DNA from: Endotrypanum monterogeii
Lineage: Eukaryota > Euglenozoa > Kinetoplastea > Trypanosomatida > Trypanosomatidae
NCBI GenBank assembly: GCA_000333855.2
Contig: CM007316.1
Coordinates: forward strand, 124,001-188,000
Reading direction: 5' to 3'
DNA: 64,000 nucleotides
Position 1 is the first letter of the stretch; each line of letters starts with the position of its first letter. A model generated the notes under the pieces. That model had not been told where the DNA came from, did no database searches, and worked only from the letters and a program-made list of their open reading frames with translations. Below, in pieces: positions 22,926 through 33,253 of the stretch. The translations under genes were made by a program, and so were the position numbers.

Positions 22926-24728
22926 CTACTGACCGAAGACGTCAGTCCGCATGCCGCGCTCGCCGAAGCCACCACCGCCATAGCCGCCGTAGCCGCCGCG
23001 AGGACGAAAGCCACTATTTTGGTTACCGAAGCCACCACTGTAGCCACCACCATAGCTGCCGCCGTAGCCGCCCCCGTACCCACGGTACCCGCCGCGCCCA
23101 CCGTAGCCGCCACCATAGCCGCCACCAAAACCTCCGCCACTGCGGAAGCCACCGCGACCACGTCCACGTGACTGGCTCTGGATATTGGGCTTCTTGGCAA
23201 GCGCCTGCACCTCCGGCAGCACTGCTTGGTTCGTCTCGCGGAGGAGCGGGATCAGCTCATCGACGATGTTGCGGTTCTTGTCGTTGAAGAAAGAGATGGC
23301 TGTACCACGCTTGCCGGCGCGCCCCGTACGGCCGATGCGGTGCACGTAGTCATCGATGTTACTGGGCAGATCGTACTGCACCACGACTGCGACGTTGGGA
23401 ATGTCAAGACCACGGGAGGCGACATCAGTCGCCACCAGCACCAGACGCACACCACTCTTGAAGACCTCGAGGGCCTCCTCACGCTCGCGCTGAACTCGGT
23501 CACCGTGAATGGACGAGCAGGGGATACGGTTCTGATGAAGGTAGCGATCGAGGTAGTCGGCGTCACGCTTCTTCTCCACGAACACGAGGATGCGCTCCCC
23601 CGGGTGTTCCTTCAGAACCTCCAGTAGGCAGTTGCGCTTCTCTACATCTTCGACCCAGCGAACATCCTGGGAGATGTTCTCAGTCGTCGAACCCACACGG
23701 CCGACCTGCAGGAAGTGGTGGTTGTACAGAAACTCACGGGCCAACTGCTGGATCTCCTTCGGGAAGGTGGCGGAGTAGAGCAAAGTCTGACGCTCACCCG
23801 GCTGAGGCATATCGCTGTCGGGGCCCTGGACAATAGCGCGGATCTGTGGTTCGAAGCCCATGTCCAGCATACGATCGGCCTCATCCAGCACGAGGAAACG
23901 AATGTCAGAGTAGCGCGTATAGCCGCGGGTGTACATGTCAGACAGACGGCCTGGCGTTGCCACCAGCAGACCACAGCCGCGGGTCAGCTCATGGATCTGA
24001 TGGCGTGGGTCCGCACCACCGTAGACGACAACGCAACGGATACCTGTGCGGTACGTAAACTTTCGGCCCTCTTCGTAAATCTGGATGGACAGCTCGCGGG
24101 TCGGCGACAGCACTAACGCAGAGGGGGCGGACTGGCTGTTCGTGGGCTTCGTGCGGTTGAGGTTGTTCACCAACATAAAGTTGATGGCAGGAATGAGGTA
24201 TGCGGCAGTCTTGCCGGAGCCGGTCTGTGCGCACGCCATCAAATCGCTGCCGCTCAGCACGCAGGGAATGCCATACTTCTGCACAGGAGTTGGCTTCTGG
24301 TATCGGCAGCGGCTCACGTTCTCCGCCAGAGCCGGGGCCAGCGTCATGGTGGCAAAAGACTCGGCTGGCTCCACATCGTCTGGGGTGATGGAGACCTTAA
24401 TCGCCTCGTACTGATCGAAGTTGATACCCGGCGTGTGCTCCTTGAAGATCTCCTCCTCGGCCTTCTCCTCGCGGTGGTAGTGGTTGTTGCCGCCGTACTC
24501 TGGCTGTGGAGCGCGTGCGCCACCGCCAAAGCCGCCAAAGCCGCCGCGGAAAGCTCCGCCACCGTTGCGATTGAAGCCGCCCCCATAGGTGCCCACGCCT
24601 TCCTGGAAGTTGCGGTTACCACCACCGAACTGGCGGTTTTGCTGCGGGTAGCCGCCGTAGCCGCCCATCGCGCCAGTGGCAGCGGAAGGGTCGTGCAGCT
24701 GCTGAGGTTGTCCGTGGTCTTTGTACAT
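22926..24728 (-). CDS. DED1: DEAD-box ATP-dependent RNA helicase, DED1/DDX3-like
   Basis: 600 aa. RNA helicase of the DED1/DDX3 group, which remodels mRNA for translation initiation. Seen in order: Gly-rich N-terminus, Q motif RYQKPTPVQKYGIP (about 142-155), Walker A AQTGSGKT (167-174), PTRELSIQI (motif Ia), TPGRL, DEAD (282-285), SAT (319-321), VATDVASRGLDIP, HRIGRTGRAGKRG, and a C-terminal RGG/YGG-rich tail from about 525. Length and order are complete, with no missing catalytic residue. The ATG at 24728 has a strong minus-strand pyrimidine tract and CAG acceptors at about 24734-24738. The Gly-rich ends suggest RNA binding and granule association, as in other DED1 proteins. From memory, Leishmania chromosome 32 carries such a gene next to RPN8. 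Its 3' side faces the 12-kb gene-free region. Confidence 0.96.
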   Translation of the reverse strand: MYKDHGQPQQLHDPSAATGAMGGYGGYPQQNRQFGGGNRNFQEGVGTYGGGFNRNGGGAFRGGFGGFGGGARAPQPEYGGNNHYHREEKAEEEIFKEHTPGINFDQYEAIKVSITPDDVEPAESFATMTLAPALAENVSRCRYQKPTPVQKYGIPCVLSGSDLMACAQTGSGKTAAYLIPAINFMLVNNLNRTKPTNSQSAPSALVLSPTRELSIQIYEEGRKFTYRTGIRCVVVYGGADPRHQIHELTRGCGLLVATPGRLSDMYTRGYTRYSDIRFLVLDEADRMLDMGFEPQIRAIVQGPDSDMPQPGERQTLLYSATFPKEIQQLAREFLYNHHFLQVGRVGSTTENISQDVRWVEDVEKRNCLLEVLKEHPGERILVFVEKKRDADYLDRYLHQNRIPCSSIHGDRVQREREEALEVFKSGVRLVLVATDVASRGLDIPNVAVVVQYDLPSNIDDYVHRIGRTGRAGKRGTAISFFNDKNRNIVDELIPLLRETNQAVLPEVQALAKKPNIQSQSRGRGRGGFRSGGGFGGGYGGGYGGRGGYRGYGGGYGGSYGGGYSGGFGNQNSGFRPRGGYGGYGGGGFGERGMRTDVFGQ

Positions 24729-25044
24729 GATTCCTGCTGATCAAACGTGTGGAATCAAAGCAGAGAAAAGAAGCAAGGAGAGATTTTTTTTTTTTAAAGA
24801 GGGAAGTGAGTTGAGTGAATACGTGTAGTGATGACTGCGGGATGGGAAGGGGAAGATGGAGATGGAGAAGACAGAAATTGTAGAGCGTAATCAGTTCTAT
24901 TCTCAGAAGTGAAGAGACTAGAAACGAAGGCAAACGCACACGCACACACAACGGGGAAAAAAAAAAGAAAGAAAAACAAAAAAGTGAAAAAGACGTGACT
25001 TTAACAACGGAAAGGGAAAAGTAACAACAAACGTGGACTTCGCA

Positions 25045-25082
<38 letters not shown>

Positions 25083-26066
25083 TTTGGACGAGTACGAAAG
25101 ACGCAAATAGCGAGAGAAAGATCCGGAAGGAGTTGAAACATAAAAAGGGTGAGAGAATGAGAGCACAGGTTCAGACGGGGGGGGGGCGAGAGGCAAGAAA
25201 CTGAGTAACTTCCGCATAGCGCACCCTTTTTCTGTAGTGAACATGGAGGAGGAAAAACTGAGAGGGGGAGGGTGGGCAAACTGAGCTGCACCCGAGGCCC
25301 TCAAGAGAGAAAGTCAAGAAAGCTGGCGTCCTTGTCACTACGCACGCACCGCAAGAAGGCGAGCAGGACACGCGCTGAAAAGAGGGAGGAGGGCGTCCGT
25401 ATTGTTTCACATTTTTTTTCCATTTTTCCTTCTCTATTTTTCATTGGACCCTCGTCCCTCAAGAAGTGGCCGTCGAGAGTCCGCGCGAGCACGCGTACAT
25501 GCCCTGACCCAGACACATCCTCTACCTTGCCCTTCGTTGAGCTTTGTGAAGTGAATGTCGTGCATGCAGCTGCTGCTCCCTTTACATCCATTTCTATGAA
25601 CCGTGCCTTGTTAATAACTCTAAGCTATACATCGAGAAGCGCCAACAGCATGCCGAGCGTTTCCATTGGCCGAAAGTGTGGGAAACGGAGGAGTTCCAGG
25701 GAATTCGTTGTGACCCTGCGTAGCGAACAGGCAAAGAGAATGGAAATAGAAAAAAAGAGCAGCGGCCACGAGGGGAGAAACACACACACACACACGCACA
25801 CACACACAGCTTTTCCCTCCTGCGAATCGACAGACGAGAAAAAAGGGTAAGTGGAGGACAACTTTTTAAGTACATCATGCGGGAAAAGAAGTGAGTGCGT
25901 GACTGAGTGGGTAGGTGAGTGAAGAGGAAGAAGTAGAGGAACGGTATGGGAATATCGTGTACCGTTGTTCGAGTCCCCATTGCGCTGACAGTCAAGCACA
26001 CTTCTTTCCAAAACACGATCAGGACCTCAAAGATCTCTCCTGTTGGATTTTTTTTTGGCCCTGGTC
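24729..26066. other. Intergenic: helicase 5' flank and TPR-gene 3' UTR
   Basis: No gene. Minus-strand pyrimidine tracts for helicase trans-splicing lie at about 24755-24800. A TG run is at 25051-25076 and AC runs at about 25783-25807. A GTTCGAGTCCC string at about 25968 resembles a tRNA T-loop, but its arms do not pair. Confidence 0.6.
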
Positions 26067-28343
26067 TCATCGCTTCGAGCGCCTACCAACACGGGATGAG
26101 AGCGCCTCATCTTTGAGCCGCTCCACTTCTGAACGGTAGGGCTCCCATGCGTCCAGAAACTCGTCTTCAATAGCAGCGAAGAATGTGGGCTCGAGCGCAC
26201 GAAGCTGCTGATAGCGCTGATCTACCACCATATACATCAGGGGCGGGCACGCAAACCCACTGCGCTCACCCTCAGCAGCACTCGGGCGGTAGCCGCCAGC
26301 GGTGTTGCGCTCACTCACTTTTGGGGTCCGTCGAGTCTCGGTAGACGCCGTAACTGAGGTAGCCGTCGGTAGTGTTGTGGCCTCTCGTGGCTCGTACGGG
26401 ACGCGAAACATGTCATCACCAACAGGGTACATTGTCATGACGTGGTGCGCCATTGACGTGTACAGCTGATCCGCCAGTCGCTCGGTTTTTGGAAGAGGTG
26501 GGGGCGTAGATGATTCGGGCTGCCAGCCGAGAGCAATGGCGCGACAAAAGCAGCGCACAGCGTTGGAATACTGATGACGGTGATAAGCCCCGTTGGCGAG
26601 AAAAAGAAGAGCGGCTATTACATTGTGGGGCTGACACAACTCCGGCACGTCCGCCGCGTCACACCCGCTGGTTTCGATCTCGGCGAGGGAGTCCAAAAAC
26701 GCGGCGTAGTCAGCGAGGGCTGCCTCGTCATCCTCGCGTTGCAGCAGACTTGTGCGGTTACCTTGGGCTTGGCGGTGGCGATACGCTGCGGCACGTCGCA
26801 CTAGAGCCAACGGTGTGCACCAATCCACGACAGCCACTCCACCATCAGCTTCCCCGGCTGGCTGCTGCACTGTCGGAATGACAAGAAGCATTGTGAAATC
26901 ACGAATAGCACGCGACCAGTCGGACAATTTATCTGCGTATACGGTGCCACGGGCGAAGAGAGTAGAGCGGCGCTCCGTGAGGGTCTGCTCACGATCTAGA
27001 GCTGCAGAAAGCGCTCGAAGCTCCCCTTGAACATCACCCTCTGCGCGGCACGCGCGTGCGGTGTCAAGTAAGTAGCCGGCGCAGCCGGGGTTCATCTTCT
27101 GAAGGTACAGAAGCAAGTGACGAGCCAGCGCATAGTTGCCAACATCCATTGACCTTTGAACGCTGTCCTCATAAGATTGAACGTAATCTGCGTTGCTCAC
27201 CGCTACACGGTAATAAGACAAGGCCTGCAGATGCAACGCATCGACTTCGGCGGGCGACAGCGATTCCTTCGAAGTCGCCTCTGCTTCAGCAACGTAACCC
27301 AGATAAAAGTAAGCATGGGTCACGTAAAAAGCACATGCGCTGCGCAGTTGTTCAAGACTCGAGGATGCGTCGGCGTCCGTGGTTAGAACAGAGGAGCTGA
27401 CAGCCCACGCGGCGCTGCTAAGAGGCGGCAGAGACGAAGACATCTCGAAATTATTTGTAGCGATCTTGGGATCCACCTCCTGGGTCAGCTCGACGGCTGT
27501 ACTGGCGAGTACCTCTTCCGACAATTGGAGTAAGCGCCCCAGCTGGACTCGGGCTACTTCCGATAGACCAGCCTCTGCGGCGCACTTGCTGCTGTGCGCC
27601 AGCACTTCCATCGATGGCTCCACCATCTTCATGTACTTGGAGTAGTCTTCGTGCGCCTCGGCAAAGCAGCGGAGCGCCTCACAACAAGAGGCACGTAAAA
27701 GGTAGCCATCTAGGTGGAGCGGCCTAGCGGTGATGCTCCCGTTGAACAACTCTCGCGCCGCCGCATAGTCCCCGTGAATGAGCTTCAATATCCCCATTCG
27801 CCGAAGGACCTCGGACACCCAAAACGAGCGCTCCTCGTCCTCGGCACTGCTACTGTGATAATGAGTTAGGGCTTCCACCGTCAACAAACCATGCGGTTCC
27901 GCACCATTCTGCAATACGGTCAGAGCGTGCTGAAGATGCGTCTGCGCCACTGACAAATTACCCTCGCTGAAGGCGGAGTCCGATGCTGCGACGCAGTCTG
28001 GCACACTTTCCAGAAAACTTTGCACTCCAGGCCCCGCAGCGCTCCCGATGTGGGTTGCTTTCCGTGTAGCGTATGGGATCCCTTTGGCACCGCCGTAGCG
28101 ATGTGAAAAAGTGTGGTACAGTGGAGGCTCATGATGAGAATGCCAGACCAATTGCCAGTACTCCTCAACCAGACGCCTTGCCTCCTTATTACGGCGCGGC
28201 ACTCCTTTTTTGAGAACTATTGAACGTGCTAGCGGTAAATGGGCAGCATGCTGTCTTCTGCCTGTACTGCGACCTCGCGAGGGCCTTTTTGTTTCTGCCG
28301 GTGGCGGCGATGGCCCATAGGCTACTCGAAACAGCGACTCCAT
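26067..28343 (-). CDS. TPR-repeat protein
   Basis: 758 aa, family only. Basic N-terminus (PSRGRSTGRRQ), then helix-turn-helix repeats of TPR type. Examples are SAFSEGNLSVAQTHLQHAL (about 124-142), ILKLIHGDYAAARELFNGS and YLLRASCCEALRCFAEAHEDY (about 185-235), a later pair around ACRAEGDVQGELRALSAAL and FARGTVYADKLSDWSRAIRDF, and FLANGAYHRHQYSNAVRCF near the C-terminus. TPR proteins are scaffolds or cochaperones; no catalytic motif is visible here. The C-terminus is charged and ends RVGRRSKR, a possible nuclear-type basic patch. ATG at 28343 is the first in frame. The partner complex is unknown. Confidence 0.88.
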   Translation of the reverse strand: MESLFRVAYGPSPPPAETKRPSRGRSTGRRQHAAHLPLARSIVLKKGVPRRNKEARRLVEEYWQLVWHSHHEPPLYHTFSHRYGGAKGIPYATRKATHIGSAAGPGVQSFLESVPDCVAASDSAFSEGNLSVAQTHLQHALTVLQNGAEPHGLLTVEALTHYHSSSAEDEERSFWVSEVLRRMGILKLIHGDYAAARELFNGSITARPLHLDGYLLRASCCEALRCFAEAHEDYSKYMKMVEPSMEVLAHSSKCAAEAGLSEVARVQLGRLLQLSEEVLASTAVELTQEVDPKIATNNFEMSSSLPPLSSAAWAVSSSVLTTDADASSSLEQLRSACAFYVTHAYFYLGYVAEAEATSKESLSPAEVDALHLQALSYYRVAVSNADYVQSYEDSVQRSMDVGNYALARHLLLYLQKMNPGCAGYLLDTARACRAEGDVQGELRALSAALDREQTLTERRSTLFARGTVYADKLSDWSRAIRDFTMLLVIPTVQQPAGEADGGVAVVDWCTPLALVRRAAAYRHRQAQGNRTSLLQREDDEAALADYAAFLDSLAEIETSGCDAADVPELCQPHNVIAALLFLANGAYHRHQYSNAVRCFCRAIALGWQPESSTPPPLPKTERLADQLYTSMAHHVMTMYPVGDDMFRVPYEPREATTLPTATSVTASTETRRTPKVSERNTAGGYRPSAAEGERSGFACPPLMYMVVDQRYQQLRALEPTFFAAIEDEFLDAWEPYRSEVERLKDEALSSRVGRRSKR

Positions 28344-29480
28344 TCCCCAAAAAAAGGTAAAAGGGGGTTGATGTCAGATAGGCAAAAGCACAGAGAAAGG
28401 TCTGCGTCCTTTTTGTTTCTCCCCTTTTTTTCTTTTCCTCTTCAAGGTGTGTTGCGCTGGTGTCCAGCCTTAATGATTCGCCGAGGTGTAGCCGAACGTG
28501 ATGCACACATATACACACACACACACACTGAAGAAAAATTGCACGTATGGGGTATAGAAGATGGCGATTGGGGAGGGGAGGGAGGTAGAAAGCCCGAAGG
28601 GGGTTGCGAAGTTGAAAAGGCAGAAAGCCATGAAAGAGAGAGTGATTCCAATGAGGTGCAGCCTCAGAAAGTCAAGCGGAGGATAAGCAGCATGGGTCCA
28701 AAAGAAGAAAAACAGTCTCACGCCAACTCAGCAACACTGGTGTGACATGAATACGTGTGTGAGAGCCCTCCTCTGTACTGCCAGGCAAGCAAGAGACCTT
28801 TCAGTGTGGCGCACGGTTGTAACAACCCCAGTCTGGTCATCCTCCTCAGTGCCCAGACGAACAACACACCATCGCTCATGGGACGGTGACTGCATACACG
28901 CATAGACGTACACAACACGTAGTGTGATGGAGTGCAGCGCCCACGGCTTTTTTTTATATATAGGTCTTTTGCTCCCGAAGAAGAGAAAATTTCATCGACA
29001 CGATGAGCGCAGCACTGCCCTCCCCCCCCCCTTTATGCAATCACTTCGGGGGGGATGTTTTTGCCCTCTTTTCGCCCTCTTTTCATGGAAGAGAGAAAAT
29101 AAGACTCGCTCGCTCTCTCTCGGAGTCGCGATGTGCAAAGAGGGAGTGGGAGGAAGCGAAGCGGTACCCCCGCTGGAGCACGCGTAATTTCAAATCGACT
29201 CTAAACGCGAACACACGCACACACACACGCACAAAAAAAAAAAAACGATGCAAAAAGAAACAACTAAACAAAGCATGAGAGGCTTGCCACCCCCTCTACT
29301 ATACATGGAGCAGAAATGCTTACATCAATCCACTGCGCCGGCGCGCCACTATCCCTTCCGCACGCACACCAGACACAAACGAAAGAATCAGAGATTGAGG
29401 CACACCAAGGTGTCAATGGCACCAGGAAGTCGATATAACTTGGTGACTGCCCCTTCGTGTCCTCGCCCTCCCCCCTTCCT
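28344..29480. other. Intergenic
   Basis: No gene. It holds the pyrimidine-rich (minus) flank of the TPR gene and the 3' UTR of the kinesin-MORN gene, with short ACAC runs (about 28507-28529, 29211-29230) and a poly-A run at 29234-29245. No structured element recognised. Confidence 0.55.
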
Positions 29481-31640
29481 CTACTCTATCTCCAGTCCGT
29501 AAACGGCGCGACCGTCGGTATCTGAGGCATGTTCACTACTATTTGTCAGCGTTTCTGCAGCAGAGACCGGCACGGAGCCATCTCCGTCCATTACGAGGTG
29601 CGCCAACAACGTCCTGCCAGCCGCCAAATACTCCAATCGCCGCTTTTCTCCGAGCAACTTCCGTTGCTGCGCGATGATGCCGTCGCTATCCAGCAACCCC
29701 AGGCGAGGAATGAAAGGACCGGTGCTATCGTCCACCTTTTCAAGCTCATCCTCTATGTTGCCCAGCACAGCGATGTTGTGGTGCCACTCGCCGCGTAGGC
29801 ATCGCTGTGAACTTACGTAGTGCCACACACCGACGCCCTCACGCTCACTGTTCGCCCAGTAACCCTCGAACCAGTCCCCATTCTTCTGTCGTAGCACTGC
29901 CCATCCCTCGCATTTGTTGTGACTGAAGTTGCCCTCGATCACGTCCCCGTCTACGAGATACAGCTTACCCAGCCCATGTCGCTCATCAGCAACAAAATCC
30001 CCTTCGTAAACCTCTCCGCTGCTGCACCACTGGGTACCACGACCGTCCCGACACCCACTAAGCCACTCGCCCTCATAGACACGGCGGTACGGACCCTCTT
30101 TGGAGCTTCGCAGAAAAAGGGTGCCGTGTCCCTCGCGCCTGCCGCCACGAAACTCCCCGCGGTACTTAAAGTTGGACTGAATATGCTCACCGAATCCATC
30201 AAACACAGTGTCCTTCCATTGCCCCTCATATGTAGCCGTCTTGGCAGCATTGAGGAAGACTATTTTACGGGTACTGCGGCCCTCAGTATCGACGCCGAGG
30301 GACTTTGAGACATCCTTCAAAGTACCACTCCTCGCCGCCTCCCTTGTGTCAGTTGTACCCCATTCCTCCAGCTTGCCGCGCAAAGCCATCAGTGCTTCCT
30401 CTTTCTCTGTGAGAGGACGACCAGAAGTGTTGCAATAAATGAACTGTAGCATCTCCTCGCCGCCCACCGCCGCCTCCATGGAGCGGAGCTGCCGAAGCAA
30501 GCGTCCGCGTTCAGAAAGCGTCACCACCGGCATGCAGGACGCTCTGAGGTTTCGATAGAGCTGGAGGTTTTCCAGCGTCTCAATGGTTTCACTGTACGAC
30601 AGCGGATCCACACAACCAACGACAAAGCACGCCTCATGACCGCACATGAGCTGCGACATGACTTGAGTGTAGCGACACTCCATGAAAAATGACTCACTCC
30701 GCTGTATCAAGTTGTGCAGCTTCTCTTGTGTACGGGACTGCTCTGCCCGCTTGGCCCGGTACTCGAGTGAGTGAATCACCGCCGCGTTTAATAACGTGCT
30801 ACTCACATTCACCTGACTTCCCTCCCGAAGAATATTTTTTGGAGCCTTGTTGGCGCCGACCCTCTCTGAACCTTTTGTGTGTACAAATGTCAGGTGGCGC
30901 AGTACGCAAAGCTCGCCAACGTCCTTGTCGAGCGTCATGAGAGAAATTTGCGCGAAGCCATGCCAGCGAAACTGTCGAGCGTAGCCACGGCTCACACGGC
31001 GTCGGTTTCCCTCATTCAAGAGAGCCTCGAAGGCGTCGAAGTCCTTCACAGGCATCTCTGCGATGTGTGACAGATAAAGGCGACCAAAACCATCGCGATA
31101 AACAGAGTGGTTGCGTGCGGCGCTGCTCCCTGCACCACTCCCGTATGCAAGTGTTGCGTCCCTATTGACAAGATTGTCATGAACAAGGTTGCAGTTCATC
31201 TCCCAATAGGAGAAGCCGACAGTGTACTCTTGGATGTGTGACTGCGCCTCGAGCCGCCGGAAGAGCTCTTTCACGGTTTCCTGGATGAGCCCAGATTCGT
31301 TTGGGCTGCCGAAGAGAGAGTGCGTCTTGCCAGTCTCCGCGTAGCCCACGGCAATGCAATTGGCGCTGACTCCACCCAAAACCAGATCGATCATCTCGAG
31401 CCCGATAGTACGAAAGACGTCATCTTGTCGTGCATTTTGTGGGTAAAAGTAGTCGAAGTCATACATGAGACCATCCGGGGAATGGGGGGCAAAGGCAATA
31501 AGCTTGTCTTGATCCGTGCGAAGCAACACCTGTGTCAGAGGCAACTCCTCCTCCGATGCTGGCCGCTCACGGACAGCGATGCGCAAGCGGTCAACTACCG
31601 GTGGATGAATCGCCGTCAGCGATTCAGTGGTGGTGTTCAT
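29481..31640 (-). CDS. Degenerate kinesin motor fused to MORN repeats
   Basis: 719 aa. The N-terminal half is kinesin-like: YDFDYFYPQNARQDDVF matches the pre-P-loop segment, GYAETGKTHS (about 99-108) is the P-loop, and later ILREGSQVNVSSTLLNAAVIHSL and CVDPLSYSETIETLENLQLYRNLRA match the helices after switch II and the motor end. The switch motifs are altered: no SSRSH is visible, and DLAGSE is replaced by VHTKGSE (about 253-259). The C-terminal half has about six MORN repeats, e.g. YEGEWLSGCRDGRGTQW and YEGDFVADERHGLGKLY, which typically contact membranes or cytoskeletal scaffolds. I infer a non-motile microtubule- or membrane-linked protein. The open frame begins at TTG four codons earlier; I use the first ATG. 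Confidence 0.88.
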   Translation of the reverse strand: MNTTTESLTAIHPPVVDRLRIAVRERPASEEELPLTQVLLRTDQDKLIAFAPHSPDGLMYDFDYFYPQNARQDDVFRTIGLEMIDLVLGGVSANCIAVGYAETGKTHSLFGSPNESGLIQETVKELFRRLEAQSHIQEYTVGFSYWEMNCNLVHDNLVNRDATLAYGSGAGSSAARNHSVYRDGFGRLYLSHIAEMPVKDFDAFEALLNEGNRRRVSRGYARQFRWHGFAQISLMTLDKDVGELCVLRHLTFVHTKGSERVGANKAPKNILREGSQVNVSSTLLNAAVIHSLEYRAKRAEQSRTQEKLHNLIQRSESFFMECRYTQVMSQLMCGHEACFVVGCVDPLSYSETIETLENLQLYRNLRASCMPVVTLSERGRLLRQLRSMEAAVGGEEMLQFIYCNTSGRPLTEKEEALMALRGKLEEWGTTDTREAARSGTLKDVSKSLGVDTEGRSTRKIVFLNAAKTATYEGQWKDTVFDGFGEHIQSNFKYRGEFRGGRREGHGTLFLRSSKEGPYRRVYEGEWLSGCRDGRGTQWCSSGEVYEGDFVADERHGLGKLYLVDGDVIEGNFSHNKCEGWAVLRQKNGDWFEGYWANSEREGVGVWHYVSSQRCLRGEWHHNIAVLGNIEDELEKVDDSTGPFIPRLGLLDSDGIIAQQRKLLGEKRRLEYLAAGRTLLAHLVMDGDGSVPVSAAETLTNSSEHASDTDGRAVYGLEIE

Positions 31641-32752
31641 GGCGCACTGCAAAGCACCCCCCGATTATGACACCGAAAAGAGTGGTCAGTCTGGGCCAAG
31701 CAGCGCGCGGATAGGTGAGCCGTGTCTGTAAGAAGGGGGGGAGGGATGAAGAGGCCAGACAACACCGCACGAATGGAACTTGTCCTACGATGAAGGGAGT
31801 AGCGTCGAATGCGAGTGGAAAAGATGCGACAAAAGAGGGCACAGAAGCTCAATGCGGAGAGATCATCATTATAATTTACCAAACGTGTGACACCCTTCCT
31901 CCATTGGATAAGAAGATTCTTGACGCACTAGCGCTTCCTTTCGTTTATACTGCTCGGGCAGGAAGGAGGGTGTCGAGAGACAGGCAAGAAGATGAACCGT
32001 CACAACAGCGAAAGATACAAACGCGGCGTCAGGAGAAAGGGGCGAAGGAGCGGCAGAAACTCTGTCGCCTTAGTCTGATGGGAGACAACACCTCGGACTT
32101 TGGGACAGACGACCCTGGAATACATACGCGCGCATGAACACGAGGGTCTGCTGAGCAACGGTACAAAGATGAGGCGAAGACACGGCAGCTTAGCTGCTGC
32201 ATCCCGCAGCTCTGCACTCGAACCTGTTACCAGTGCCTAGATGAGATTGTTTTTTTCCAGTTTTTAGTGGGACCAAGTAAAGTTAAAGCACAGCCAAACG
32301 AAAATGAAATCAAAGAAACCTCTTGGAAGCTGGGCCCTGCGCACGTGTGTCATGCTCACAAATGTGTGTGTGTGTGTGTGTGTCTGTGTCTGCGTTTGCG
32401 TACGTGTCTCTCTGGGGATATAAAACACACTCGAACGCAACGATACAGGATCAGGACAGCGGAGTCGATGGATCGCAACACCTCATGAGTCACTGTGGCG
32501 AAGCCAAGAATGCGGACCCATTGATAGGAAACAGCAAACGAGAGGTGCATGCAGAAGGGGAAAACGGGCACAAGTCAGCTGCTGCCGTTCTGAGAACTAC
32601 ACCACTGGATTGCTCACATCACCCTTGCGGTCATGAGTAAGACCTACGCGTCACCGTATATACACCCTTTCCTTATCTACTCCTTTTTCGCCTGACAGCA
32701 TCTCTAGTCCTGTGGCCCATACTGAAGTCGACTTCTGTATGCCACGGCGCTC
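31641..32752. other. Intergenic
   Basis: No gene. It holds the 5' flank of the kinesin-MORN gene, with a GGGGGG-rich (minus C/T) tract at about 31733-31745, and the 3' UTR of ribosomal L17, with a TG run near 32364-32382. Small plus-strand frames here have no credible domain. Confidence 0.55.
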
Positions 32753-33253
32753 TTACTTCTTGGGGGCGCTCTTGGGGGCAGGGACGCGCTCCTTCTTCTC
32801 TGACATGAACAGCTGCACGTGGCAGGGGCTGCACATGTACGGCGTGATGCGACCGTGAGCACGGAAGGTGCGGCGGCGCATGCGGGCGGCCTGGTCCACC
32901 TGGACGTGCTTGATAACCATCTGGTTGGGGTCAAGACCCTTCTCGATGGCGTTCGCCTCGGCGTTCTTGAGCAGCGACATCATGGCCACAACGGACTTGC
33001 GCGGCCAGCGACCCTTCGTCTGACCCCACTCCTTCGCCTGAGCGGTGCGGCCAATCTTGCCATTGTACCGCTTGAACGGGATGCAGCGGGTCTTGGCGAG
33101 CACCTGGCGGTAGAGCTGCTGGGCCTTGCGGAGTGGCATGCCGTTGACCACATTCGCAGTTTCGAAAGTGTTCTTGAAGTGGCAGCGGAGGTCACTCACC
33201 TTCGCCTTGGCACTCTTCGACGACACCTGCGGCTTGCGGGAGTAGTGCGTCAT
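32753..33253 (-). CDS. RPL17: 60S ribosomal protein L17 (uL22)
   Basis: 166 aa. Large-subunit protein lining the exit tunnel. Full-length match to eukaryotic uL22: MTHYSRKP start, VSDLRCHFKNTFETANVVNGM, RKAQQLYRQVLAKTRCIPFKRY, GRTAQAKEWGQTKGRWPRKSV, LLKNAEANAIEKGLD, and the conserved RMRRRTFRAHGRITPYMCSPCHVQ. A Lys/Pro-rich tail ends the chain. The open frame extends four codons further, but the family start is the ATG at 33253. A pyrimidine-rich minus strand with AG at 33296-33297 is a likely splice acceptor. Codon use is strongly biased, as for highly expressed genes. Confidence 0.97.
   Translation of the reverse strand: MTHYSRKPQVSSKSAKAKVSDLRCHFKNTFETANVVNGMPLRKAQQLYRQVLAKTRCIPFKRYNGKIGRTAQAKEWGQTKGRWPRKSVVAMMSLLKNAEANAIEKGLDPNQMVIKHVQVDQAARMRRRTFRAHGRITPYMCSPCHVQLFMSEKKERVPAPKSAPKK

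Noticed and set aside
25966..25985. tRNA-like T-loop GTTCGAGTCCC
   Set aside because: Flanking stem bases do not pair, and no acceptor or anticodon arms are visible.
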